DNA of 5,634 bases from Methanobacterium sp. PtaU1.Bin242 (GTDB lineage Archaea > Methanobacteriota > Methanobacteria > Methanobacteriales > Methanobacteriaceae). A program made the translations under genes and the position numbers. The stretch is from positions 1-5,634 of the forward strand of contig MVQZ01000041.1 in assembly GCA_002067565.1 (NCBI GenBank), read 5' to 3'. This document shows positions 1 through 5,634 of the stretch, piece by piece (positions within the stretch are counted from its first letter, which is position 1; each line of letters opens with the position of its first letter). The notes beneath the pieces were generated by a model that made no database searches, was not told where the DNA came from, and saw only the letters and a list, made by a program, of their open reading frames with translations.

Positions 1-1448
1 AGACGGTCGATGGAAAATCTTTTTATATCCTGAAAATCGTCAAAAACAAATCCTAATGGATCAAGATCCTTCTGACTTCTTAGATAGTCGGTGAAGAATC
101 TTCTAAATCGGAAGTTATGGAATACACCGTGGAAATAGGTTCCAGCCACAAAACCGCTTACTGCACCATCATATCCGGAGCCAGGATAGTTTCCACACCC
201 TTTAATAATCTGAAAGAGAGGTTTTGAACTTTTTAGTATGGTGGTACCTTCATGCAGTTCATAACCATTTACCCTCTCACCTTCAAAATCTTTAAATAAT
301 CCTCCTCCCACTAATTCACCTTGGCTCTGGGTTATTATCTTATCAACTTCTCCAAAACTTGTTTTAGCATCTAAAAGTCCAATACCATCCACACTGCCGT
401 GTTTGGATTCTTTAAGGGACTCATCTATGATTTTATTTCCCAGCATCTGATAACCCCCGCAAAGACCAAAAACAGGCATTTCACGGGATATAGTACGTAT
501 TTCATCTATAAAACCAGCGTCATTTATGGCTACCATGTCGCTGATGGTATTTCTGGTGCCGGGAAGTAGTAGAGCATCAAGATTTCCTATATTATCTCCT
601 AACTCAATTAACTTGATCCCCACGTCTGGCTCGTATTCCAGAGGATCTATATCGGTGAAGTTTGCTATTCTGGGAAAACGTATCACTCCTATTTTTATTT
701 TCTTATTATCCTGGTATTTATGCTCTGATAGGGATGCAGAGTCCTCTTCAGGAAGTTTAAGACTCTCATCATAGGGAAGCACTCCCAACACCGGCACGCC
801 GACTATTTCCTCTATTTGCTGGATCCCAGGCATTAATATGTCCAGATTACCGCGGAACTTGTTTATTATAATCCCCTTAATCCTTTTTCTATCCTCCTCG
901 GGCAGGAGAGCGAAAGTGCCGGCTATGGATGCAAAAACCCCTCCCCGGTCTATATCCGCCACCAGTATAACATCGGCATCGGCCAGTTGAGCTATCTTCA
1001 TATTGGCCAGATCAACATCAAACATATTGATCTCTGCAGGAGAACCCGCCCCTTCTATTACAATTATATCATAATTATTGTTTAAAACATTTAAAGAAGT
1101 TTTAATGGCCTTTAAAGCCTCTTCCCGGAAGTGGTTCTGGTAATGATAGAAATTCATATCACCAGCAGGTTTTCCATGAACTATTACTTGGGATATGAAG
1201 TCTTCTTTAGGTTTAAGGAGGATAGGATTCATATGATAGGACGGTTCCAGTCCAGCTGCTTCTGCCTGAAGCACCTGGGCCATGGCAATTTCTGCATTTT
1301 CATGAGTGGTATAAGAATTAAGGGACATATTCTGAGATTTAAAGGGAGCTACCTGAAATCCTCTTTTAGAGAATATTCTGCATAGAGCAGCCACCACCAC
1401 ACTTTTACCTGCATTGGATGAGGTTCCCTGTACCATTATGCATGTCAT
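1..1448 (-). CDS. cobQ: Cobyric acid synthase (glutamine-hydrolysing), 3' end cut by window edge
   Basis: Amidates the b, d, e and g carboxylates of adenosylcobyrinic acid a,c-diamide to give cobyric acid, using glutamine and ATP, in the cytoplasm. Reading the minus strand from the ATG at 1448-1446 gives 482 complete codons without a stop. The N-terminal ATPase domain (about 1-230) has the dethiobiotin-synthetase-like P-loop QGTSSNAGKS at residues 7-16, the segment FKSQNMSLNSY (36-46), IEGAGSPAEIN (131-141) and DIDRGGVFAS (165-174). The C-terminal type 1 glutamine amidotransferase domain (about 251 on) has LLPGTRNT (294-301), nucleophile Cys330 in FGLCGGYQMLG and catalytic His440 in GTYFHGVFHN. 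The family is usually about 480-510 residues, so only a few are missing. The start puts the P-loop a few residues from the N-terminus, as is normal, and follows a GAGAGTGA ribosome binding site. It is divergent from lonB. In methanogens the corrinoid product serves methyltransferases such as Mtr. CbiP is the synonym; CbiA is excluded by these CobQ-specific motifs. Confidence 0.97.
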   Translation of the reverse strand, partial: MTCIMVQGTSSNAGKSVVVAALCRIFSKRGFQVAPFKSQNMSLNSYTTHENAEIAMAQVLQAEAAGLEPSYHMNPILLKPKEDFISQVIVHGKPAGDMNFYHYQNHFREEALKAIKTSLNVLNNNYDIIVIEGAGSPAEINMFDVDLANMKIAQLADADVILVADIDRGGVFASIAGTFALLPEEDRKRIKGIIINKFRGNLDILMPGIQQIEEIVGVPVLGVLPYDESLKLPEEDSASLSEHKYQDNKKIKIGVIRFPRIANFTDIDPLEYEPDVGIKLIELGDNIGNLDALLLPGTRNTISDMVAINDAGFIDEIRTISREMPVFGLCGGYQMLGNKIIDESLKESKHGSVDGIGLLDAKTSFGEVDKIITQSQGELVGGGLFKDFEGERVNGYELHEGTTILKSSKPLFQIIKGCGNYPGSGYDGAVSGFVAGTYFHGVFHNFRFRRFFTDYLRSQKDLDPLGFVFDDFQDIKRFSIDR

Positions 1449-1452
1449 ATAT

Positions 1453-1460
1453 TCACTCTC
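1453..1460 (-). promoter_or_regulatory. Ribosome binding site of cobQ
   Basis: On the minus strand GAGAGTGA lies four bases before the ATG at 1448-1446. It matches the archaeal anti-16S pattern GGAGGTGA at six of eight positions. No other ATG lies in frame just upstream, so the site supports this start over the internal Met at codon 5, although the spacing is slightly short. Confidence 0.6.
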
Positions 1461-1514
1461 ATTATTTTTGATCAAATATTCTAAATGAATTAATGATGAG
1501 TATAGGAGAATAAT

Positions 1515-1530
1515 AAATCCTATAGGATTT
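1515..1530. promoter_or_regulatory. 16-bp perfect palindrome in the cobQ leader/promoter, putative operator
   Basis: AAATCCTATAGGATTT is identical to its own reverse complement over all 16 bases, and symmetry stops at the next base on each side. It lies 67-82 bases upstream of the cobQ start codon. Its TATAGG/CCTATA core recurs in the inverted repeat at 1744-1769 before lonB and as TATAGGAG at 1501-1508. A loopless palindrome is a poor RNA hairpin, so a binding site for a dimeric transcription regulator is the better reading. The regulator is unknown. Confidence 0.5.
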
Positions 1531-1549
1531 TCAAATTAAGATGGATTCA

Positions 1550-1577
1550 ATAAACTTAATTTAATTATAAACTTAAT
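1550..1577. repeat. 11-bp direct repeat ATAAACTTAAT, two copies 17 bp apart
   Basis: ATAAACTTAAT occurs at 1550-1560 and again at 1567-1577. On the minus strand both copies read ATTAAGTTTAT and overlap the two candidate TATA elements of cobQ. It may be a duplicated promoter element or low-complexity chance. Confidence 0.4.
1564..1571 (-). promoter_or_regulatory. Possible TATA box for cobQ
   Basis: The minus strand reads AAGTTTATAATTAA here, with TTTATAAT as the TATA-like core. Transcription would then start near 1541, giving a leader of about 90 bases. The adjacent repeat copy (minus-strand TTTATTGA, 1547-1554) is a weaker alternative whose start would fall close to the centre of the palindrome at 1515-1530. 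The whole region is so AT-rich that the choice is uncertain. Confidence 0.3.
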
Positions 1578-1722
1578 ATTCATTTTAATTCACTAATATA
1601 ATTAATAAACATGGTCTAAAAGACGATTTAATAAATTTTTTTTTCAAACTAATAACTCTATTGATCAATATAATATATGAAATAAAATAATAAATTATAT
1701 AAGCAACAGTTGATAACTTAAT

Positions 1723-1736
1723 AAAAATTTATAAAA
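1723..1736 (+). promoter_or_regulatory. BRE/TATA promoter element of lonB
   Basis: AAAAATTTATAAAA closely follows the methanogen box A pattern AAANNTTTATATA, with an A-rich BRE at 1723-1727 and the TATA core TTTATAAA at 1728-1735. Archaeal starts lie about 25 bases downstream of the TATA centre, which predicts transcription from near 1758 and a leader of about 83 bases. A second TATA-like sequence (1695-1702) further upstream is the alternative. Confidence 0.55.
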
Positions 1737-1743
1737 GCAAATG

Positions 1744-1769
1744 TTCATATAGGAGTTAACCTATATGAA
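1744..1769. promoter_or_regulatory. 10-bp-arm inverted repeat over the predicted lonB start site, putative operator
   Basis: The left arm TTCATATAGG (1744-1753) and right arm CCTATATGAA (1760-1769) are perfect reverse complements, separated by the six bases AGTTAA. The dyad centre at 1756.5 almost coincides with the start predicted from the TATA box at 1728-1735. A repressor bound here would block the start site. If transcription does begin near 1758, the RNA lacks the left arm and cannot form the hairpin, which favours a DNA operator over an RNA structure. The sequence does not match the CTAAC-N5-GTTAG site that I recall for the Archaeoglobus heat-shock regulator HSR1. Confidence 0.55.
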
Positions 1770-1822
1770 ATAGAGTATATCAAACTAATAAACACGTTGA
1801 TTTTTTGTTATGTGTTAAATAC

Positions 1823-1829
1823 AGGAGGT
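1823..1829 (+). promoter_or_regulatory. Ribosome binding site of lonB
   Basis: AGGAGGT is a strong Shine-Dalgarno sequence 11 bases before the ATG at 1841, somewhat longer than the usual spacing. An in-frame TAG at 1835-1837 rules out any start between the two, so the ATG at 1841 is the earliest possible start. Confidence 0.85.
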
Positions 1830-1840
1830 TGTCATAGATT

Positions 1841-3748
1841 ATGGCAGATTTAAATTCAAATTCAACCAATTCATTCAAGGAAACCCTTAATTTAAGGACT
1901 TACAAGACATCTGGAGATATAGATGTCCCTGAGCGGATTATAGACCAGATCATAGGTCAGGAAGAAGCTGTGGAAACCATAAAAAAGGCAGCAAAACAGC
2001 GAAGAAACGTGCTCCTGATTGGTGAACCTGGTATAGGAAAGTCCATGCTAGCAAAAGGAATGGCAGAACTACTCCCACCAGAAGAACTACAGGATGTGCT
2101 GGTTTATCCTAATATTGAGGATAATCATAATCCTTTAATAGGGGCCATGCCTTCTGGTGAAGGTAAAAAGGTGGTTACCAACTACAAGTTGAAATCCAAA
2201 GGCCAGGAAGAAAGGAAGAACATGTTCATGATGATCATCATCGCCTTTATCCTGGTAGTGGGATTTATCTTAAATCAATTCTTAGCAGCTATAATTGCCG
2301 CAGGAATAGTTTTCTTAGCCTTACAGCAGATGAAACCCCGTACATCAGTTATGGTGCCTAAATTACTGGTTAACAACGACAACCATAAAACAGCTCCATT
2401 TGTAGATGCTACCGGAGCCCACGCAGGAGCATTACTGGGAGATGTAAGGCACGACCCCTATCAGTCTGGAGGACTGGGAACCCCCGCCCATGAAAGGGTG
2501 GAAGCAGGTATGATCCACAGAGCCAGTAAAGGAGTGCTTTATGTGGATGAGATAGGGACCATGAAGATGAAAACCCAGCAGGAGCTTCTAACAGCAATGC
2601 AGGAGAAAAAATACTCTATTACTGGGCAAAGCGAGACTAGCAGCGGGGCTATGGTGAGAACACAGGAAGTACCCTGTGATTTTGTACTGGTGGCATCTGG
2701 AAACTTGCAAGTACTGGAAGGGATGCACATAGCTCTCCGATCCAGGATACGTGGTTATGGTTATGAAGTATATATGAAGGATTCAATGCCTGACACCCCG
2801 GAAAACAGGGACAAACTGGTGCAATTCATTGCCCAGGAAGTTAAAAAAGATGGGAGAATCCCACATTTCAGTAGAGAAGCAGTGGCAGAGATTATCAGAG
2901 AAGCCCAGAGAAGGGCGGGTAAAAAAGATTCACTTACCCTCAGATTAAGGGATTTAGGTGGTCTGGTAAGAGCCGCTGGAGATATAGCAAAAGGTGAAAG
3001 AGCAGAAAATGTGACACTGGAAAATGTGATCAGCGCCAAAAAATTAGCCCGAACATTAGAACAGCAGATCGCAGATCGATACATTGTGCAGAGAAAGCAG
3101 TACCGAGTATTTAAATCTGAGGGCACAGAAGTAGGAAGAGTTAATGGTCTGGCTATAGTAGGAGACCGAAGTGGAATTATCCTCCCCATAGCAGCCGAGG
3201 CAGCTCCTGCCCATAGTAGTCTAGAGGGTAAGATTATTGCCACAGGTAAACTGGGAGATATAGCCAAAGAAGCAGTAACCAATGTCAGCGCGCTAATTAA
3301 GAAGAATACGGGTACCAACATATCAAACCACGACATTCACATCCAATTTTTACAGGCATATGAAGGAGTGGAAGGAGACAGTGCCAGTGTTTCAGTAGCC
3401 ACCGCCGTAGTATCAGCACTGGAGAACATCCCAGTAGATCAATCAGTAGCCCTAACCGGATCACTCAGTGTAAGAGGTGATGTACTCCCCGTAGGTGGGG
3501 TAACAGGTAAAATAGAGGCTGCAGCAGAAGCAGGTATTAAAACAGTGCTTATACCCAAATCCAACATGGAAGATGTTTTCATAGAGGACAGATACAAGAA
3601 AAAAATTGAAATCATCCCTGTGGAAACCCTGAGCGATGTTCTGGAACATGCTTTAGTAGGTAAAGGAAAAAAAGGCCTGCTACAGAAAATGCGGAAGATA
3701 ACCGACATTGTACCCACCGGAATACTGAAACAACCAACTACTAATTAA
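1841..3748 (+). CDS. lonB: Membrane-anchored ATP-dependent Lon protease, archaeal LonB type
   Basis: Unfolds and degrades damaged and regulatory proteins using ATP, as a hexamer held on the cytoplasmic face of the membrane. The 635 residues match the usual LonB length, with no intein. The AAA+ module has Walker A GEPGIGKS (61-68, Lys67), Walker B VLYVDEIG (232-239, Asp236/Glu237) and a sensor-1-like ASGN (285-288). Two hydrophobic segments, about 128-144 and 147-162, sit between Walker A and Walker B; this membrane hairpin inserted in the ATPase domain marks LonB. The C-terminal protease domain has EGDSASVSVA (511-520) with catalytic Ser516, and GDVLPVGGVTGKIEAA (546-561) with Lys557, the Ser/Lys dyad. 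The large N-terminal substrate domain of bacterial LonA is absent. A basic tail (608-635) follows. The gene has its own promoter, a strong ribosome binding site and an inverted repeat at the presumed start, so it is probably regulated singly. All key residues are present, so it should be active. Confidence 0.98.
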   Translation: MADLNSNSTNSFKETLNLRTYKTSGDIDVPERIIDQIIGQEEAVETIKKAAKQRRNVLLIGEPGIGKSMLAKGMAELLPPEELQDVLVYPNIEDNHNPLIGAMPSGEGKKVVTNYKLKSKGQEERKNMFMMIIIAFILVVGFILNQFLAAIIAAGIVFLALQQMKPRTSVMVPKLLVNNDNHKTAPFVDATGAHAGALLGDVRHDPYQSGGLGTPAHERVEAGMIHRASKGVLYVDEIGTMKMKTQQELLTAMQEKKYSITGQSETSSGAMVRTQEVPCDFVLVASGNLQVLEGMHIALRSRIRGYGYEVYMKDSMPDTPENRDKLVQFIAQEVKKDGRIPHFSREAVAEIIREAQRRAGKKDSLTLRLRDLGGLVRAAGDIAKGERAENVTLENVISAKKLARTLEQQIADRYIVQRKQYRVFKSEGTEVGRVNGLAIVGDRSGIILPIAAEAAPAHSSLEGKIIATGKLGDIAKEAVTNVSALIKKNTGTNISNHDIHIQFLQAYEGVEGDSASVSVATAVVSALENIPVDQSVALTGSLSVRGDVLPVGGVTGKIEAAAEAGIKTVLIPKSNMEDVFIEDRYKKKIEIIPVETLSDVLEHALVGKGKKGLLQKMRKITDIVPTGILKQPTTN

Positions 3749-3801
3749 CTGGTTTGGGATACATACACATTTTAAAGAATTTTTAGAGAATTTGAAGGTA
3801 A

Positions 3802-3829
3802 TATGAAGTATATGAGGTTATACTTCATA
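3802..3829. repeat. 11-bp-arm perfect inverted repeat downstream of lonB
   Basis: TATGAAGTATA (3802-3812) and TATACTTCATA (3819-3829) are perfect reverse complements around the six-base spacer TGAGGT. It begins 53 bases after the lonB stop. No T-run follows directly, so it is not a simple intrinsic terminator. It may be a 3' UTR hairpin that protects the lonB mRNA or a regulator site. Its architecture (10-11 bp arms, 6-base spacer) resembles the repeat ahead of lonB, but the arm sequences differ. Confidence 0.6.
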
Positions 3830-3872
3830 CTCTATCTATTTATACCAATTCATTTTATTCATCCCAATAACT

Positions 3873-3902
3873 AAGATAGATTCCGGATTCAATCTATTTT
3901 TT
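3873..3902 (+). terminator. Hairpin plus T-tract, probable lonB terminator
   Basis: ATAGATT (3876-3882) pairs with AATCTAT (3891-3897) around the loop CCGGATTC, and a G-U and two A-U pairs can lengthen the stem outward into the T-run. Six T at 3897-3902 follow. Archaeal RNA polymerase terminates mainly on U-tracts; the hairpin makes this look like a bacterial intrinsic terminator. It lies about 125-155 bases after the lonB stop and before the helicase promoter. Confidence 0.5.
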
Positions 3903-3944
3903 ATGGAATTTAGAATAAATTAATAATATAATAAATAATTCTAA

Positions 3945-3953
3945 TTATATAAA
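3945..3953 (+). promoter_or_regulatory. Candidate TATA box of the helicase gene
   Basis: TTATATAAA lies 32 bases before the ATG at 3985 and predicts a start near 3973-3976 with a very short leader. A second AT-rich candidate around 3921-3936 (TAATAATATAATAAAT) would give a leader of about 30 bases and leave room for the ribosome binding site. The choice is not settled by sequence alone. Confidence 0.4.
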
Positions 3954-3971
3954 ATTGAAATAAAGAAATAA

Positions 3972-3977
3972 AAAGGA
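3972..3977 (+). promoter_or_regulatory. Weak ribosome binding site of the helicase gene
   Basis: AAAGGA sits seven bases before the ATG at 3985. It is much weaker than the AGGAGGT of lonB. An in-frame TAA at 3961-3963 with no ATG between fixes 3985 as the earliest ATG start. Confidence 0.5.
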
Positions 3978-3984
3978 AAAAAAC

Positions 3985-5571
3985 ATGCAAAAATTAAAAT
4001 TTAAAGAATTAGATATATCCAGCCCTATTAAAAAGGCTGTTTTAGACATGGGATTTGAAGAGGCCACACCCATCCAGTCCCTGGCCATACCCTGTGTGAT
4101 GGAGGGAAAAGATGTTATAGGCCAAGCCCAAACAGGCACAGGTAAAACTGCAGCATTTGGAATACCCATTTTAGAGATAGTTGATCCTGATGATAAAGAT
4201 CTTCAAGCAGTGATATTATGTCCCACTAGAGAGCTAGCGATACAAGTAGCAGAAGAATTAAGGAAACTCTCCAAGTACCTGAAGAAAATTAAGGTACTGC
4301 CAGTTTACGGTGGCCAACCAATAGATAGACAGATCAAAGCATTAAATAAAGGAGTTCAGGTCATTATAGGCACCCCTGGTCGTTTGATGGATCATATGAG
4401 AAGGGGAACCCTGGAAATGACAAGTGTAAAAATGGTGGTGCTGGATGAGGCTGATGAAATGCTGGACATGGGATTCAGGGATGATATTGAGTTTGTATTA
4501 AGGGACACCCCCACTGAAAGGCAGACACTACTATTTTCCGCAACCATGTCCCGGGAAATACTAAGATTAACCAAACAATATCAGGAAGATCCCCAGCTTT
4601 TGAAAGTGGTGCCAAAAGAACTCACAGTTCCAGAAACACAGCAGATATACTTTGAAGTAAAAGAAAAAATGAAGCTGGATCTCTTATCCCGATTACTGGA
4701 TATCCACAACCCAAACCTATCCCTGGTATTTTGTAACACCAAAAGAAGAGTAGATCGGCTGGTAAGTCACCTTCAAGTAAGAGGCTACCTGGCTGATGGT
4801 TTACATGGTGATTTAACTCAGAGACAGCGGGACCGGGTCATGTCCAAGTTCCGAAAGGGAAGTATAGATGTACTGGTGGCCACTGATGTGGCAGCCCGGG
4901 GAATAGATGTGGATGATATTGAAGTAGTTTTTAACTACGACGTACCCAATGACGATGAATACTACGTACATAGAATTGGAAGAACAGGCAGAGCAGGAAA
5001 AAAGGGCAAAGCATTTACATTTGTATCAGGAAAGGAGATCTACCAGCTTAGAGATATACAGAGATATACCAAGACCAAGATCGAACAGCAGCAAATACCC
5101 TCCCTGCGGGAAGTTCAGGAAATCAAAACAGACATGTTCCTTAAAAAGGTTAAAAACATAATTAACACCGAAGATCTGGAAAAACAGATCCATATAGTGG
5201 AAAAAATGATTGAAGAAGATTACACTTCTGTTGAAATGGCAGCAGCTCTTCTAAAAATGGCTATGAACAAAGAAAATAGTACTGGTGGAGCTGAAGAAGA
5301 ATTTCAGGATACCGGGGCCAGCCAGGGAATGGTGAGGTTTTTCATAAATGTAGGGCGCAAAGACAGGGTTAAAGCAAAAGATATTGTAAGGGCCATAGCA
5401 GACAAAACAGGTCTTTCCAGCAGGGTAATTGGTAAAGTGGATGTTTTTGATAAATTTTCCTTCCTGGAAATTCCAGACAGCAGCGCCAGGGATGTTCTAT
5501 CTGCCATGAATGGCAGTAAAATAAAAGGCAGATCTGTTAATATGGAGCCAGCCAATAAAAGGCAAAAATAA
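3985..5571 (+). CDS. deaD: DEAD-box ATP-dependent RNA helicase with DbpA-like RNA-binding domain
   Basis: Unwinds short RNA duplexes and remodels RNA-protein complexes with ATP in the cytoplasm; DeaD/CsdA relatives act in ribosome assembly, RNA decay and cold adaptation. The 528 residues hold every family motif in order: upstream Phe7 and Q-motif Gln31 (ATPIQ), motif I AQTGTGKT (48-55), Ia PTRELA (80-85), GG (109-110), Ib TPGR (130-133), II DEAD (154-157), III SAT (185-187), IV VFCNTK (248-253), V ATDVAARGID (299-308) and VI HRIGRTGRAG (329-338). A charged linker, about 365-445, leads to a DbpA-type RRM-like domain at about 447-523 (GMVRFFINVGRKDRV, SSRVIGKV, FSFLEIP, IKGRSVNM), as in bacterial DeaD and YxiN. 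There is no arginine/glycine-rich tail. It seems to be a single-gene unit with its own promoter and a terminator on each side. The symbol follows the family name; orthology to E. coli deaD was not tested. Confidence 0.96.
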   Translation: MQKLKFKELDISSPIKKAVLDMGFEEATPIQSLAIPCVMEGKDVIGQAQTGTGKTAAFGIPILEIVDPDDKDLQAVILCPTRELAIQVAEELRKLSKYLKKIKVLPVYGGQPIDRQIKALNKGVQVIIGTPGRLMDHMRRGTLEMTSVKMVVLDEADEMLDMGFRDDIEFVLRDTPTERQTLLFSATMSREILRLTKQYQEDPQLLKVVPKELTVPETQQIYFEVKEKMKLDLLSRLLDIHNPNLSLVFCNTKRRVDRLVSHLQVRGYLADGLHGDLTQRQRDRVMSKFRKGSIDVLVATDVAARGIDVDDIEVVFNYDVPNDDEYYVHRIGRTGRAGKKGKAFTFVSGKEIYQLRDIQRYTKTKIEQQQIPSLREVQEIKTDMFLKKVKNIINTEDLEKQIHIVEKMIEEDYTSVEMAAALLKMAMNKENSTGGAEEEFQDTGASQGMVRFFINVGRKDRVKAKDIVRAIADKTGLSSRVIGKVDVFDKFSFLEIPDSSARDVLSAMNGSKIKGRSVNMEPANKRQK

Positions 5572-5609
5572 AGTTTATAATAAAAAATCTTAAAATAAAA
5601 AAAGATCAC

Positions 5610-5634
5610 AATCCTGAATAATCTTCAGGATTTT
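5610..5634 (+). terminator. Hairpin terminator after the helicase gene, running to the window edge
   Basis: AATCCTGA (5610-5617) pairs perfectly with TCAGGATT (5625-5632) around the seven-base loop ATAATCT, and T continues to the last base seen (5631-5634). It begins 39 bases after the stop codon. The full T-tract length cannot be judged because the window ends; it might also serve a gene facing it from the right. Confidence 0.6.

Larger units (their letters stand above)
1449..1840. other. Divergent AT-rich intergenic region between cobQ and lonB
   Basis: This 392-base stretch holds no convincing gene. The only ATG-led frames inside it close within a few codons. It must carry both divergent promoters. 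Visible structure, from left to right: a TTTGATCAAA palindrome (1467-1476), a TATAGGAG motif (1501-1508), a 16-bp perfect palindrome (1515-1530), an 11-bp direct repeat (1550-1560 and 1567-1577), a run of nine T (1636-1644), a TATTGATCAATA palindrome (1659-1670), a spare TATA-like sequence TTATATAA (1695-1702), the probable lonB BRE/TATA (1723-1736), and a 10-bp-arm inverted repeat (1744-1769). I see no tRNA-like fold, riboswitch or CRISPR repeat. No cobalamin riboswitch pattern was recognised ahead of cobQ. Confidence 0.85.
3749..3984. other. Intergenic region between lonB and the DEAD-box helicase gene
   Basis: These 236 AT-rich bases contain no plausible gene. They hold an 11-bp-arm inverted repeat (3802-3829), a hairpin plus T-tract (3873-3902) that probably ends the lonB transcript, and the promoter region of the helicase gene (about 3920-3984). 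Confidence 0.8.

Noticed and set aside
526..1385. Two plus-strand frames of 82 and 84 codons (526-774 and 1131-1385)
   Set aside because: Both are antisense to cobQ, whose motifs are continuous through these positions on the minus strand.
1636..1644. Run of nine T as a terminator
   Set aside because: No plus-strand gene lies upstream of it in the window to terminate, and homopolymer runs are common in such AT-rich DNA.
1449..1840. Possible cobalamin riboswitch or small RNA ahead of cobQ
   Set aside because: No B12-box-like conserved sequence or multi-stem fold was seen; the region is nearly all A and T with simple dyads only.
2220..2330. Hydrophobic stretch in the middle of the LonB ATPase domain, at first sight an insertion
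   Set aside because: A two-helix membrane segment between Walker A and Walker B is the defining feature of archaeal LonB, so it is normal rather than a foreign insertion.
2761..3336. 191-residue minus-strand open frame inside lonB
   Set aside because: It lies wholly antisense to the complete, motif-bearing lonB frame, shows no recognisable motif, and its composition rich in Ser, Leu and Ala is that expected of an antisense shadow.
3945..4169. 74-residue minus-strand frame across the helicase start
   Set aside because: It runs antisense to the Q motif and motif I, and its N-terminal and C-terminal ends look like translated AT-rich or antisense sequence.
5304..5609. 101-residue minus-strand frame at the end of the helicase gene
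   Set aside because: It overlaps the coding DbpA-like domain antisense and starts in the terminator region; no motif or ribosome binding site supports it.
1..5634. A new multi-gene system, mobile element or CRISPR array
   Set aside because: The three genes are well-known chromosomal families with no functional clustering, and there are no transposase motifs, att-like flanks or regularly spaced repeats.

Overview
The window looks like chromosomal DNA from a methanogenic archaeon, most likely of the order Methanobacteriales (Methanobacterium-like). The grounds are a membrane-anchored archaeal LonB protease rather than a bacterial LonA, a CobQ-type corrinoid amidase, very AT-rich intergenic DNA, archaeal BRE/TATA-like promoter elements, GGAGG-type ribosome binding sites and frequent AGA/AGG arginine codons. 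The genus is an inference from these traits and was not checked against any database.

Layout. Bases 1-1448, minus strand: cobyric acid synthase (cobQ), with only its extreme C-terminus cut off by the window edge; this gene takes up the whole left quarter. Bases 1449-1840: a 392-base, very AT-rich divergent intergenic region that should carry the promoters of cobQ (leftward) and lonB (rightward). It contains two strong inverted repeats that share a TATAGG/CCTATA half-site. Bases 1841-3748, plus strand: complete lonB, a membrane-bound ATP-dependent protease with AAA+, two-helix membrane and Ser/Lys protease parts. Bases 3749-3984: an intergenic region with an 11-bp-arm inverted repeat, a hairpin plus T-tract terminator candidate and the deaD promoter. 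Bases 3985-5571, plus strand: complete DEAD-box RNA helicase with a C-terminal DbpA-like RNA-binding domain, followed by a hairpin terminator candidate at the right edge.

The three genes do not form an obvious pathway. cobQ belongs to corrinoid cofactor synthesis, which methanogens need for methyl transfer. lonB (protein quality control at the membrane) and the DEAD-box helicase (RNA remodelling, often cold- or stress-linked) are housekeeping or stress functions. Each appears to have its own promoter. The coding content is ordinary, and I see no sign of a mobile element, CRISPR array, defence island or new multi-gene system. What deserves a second look lies in the intergenic DNA: symmetrical sequences at the predicted start site of lonB and in the cobQ leader that look like operators for one shared regulator.
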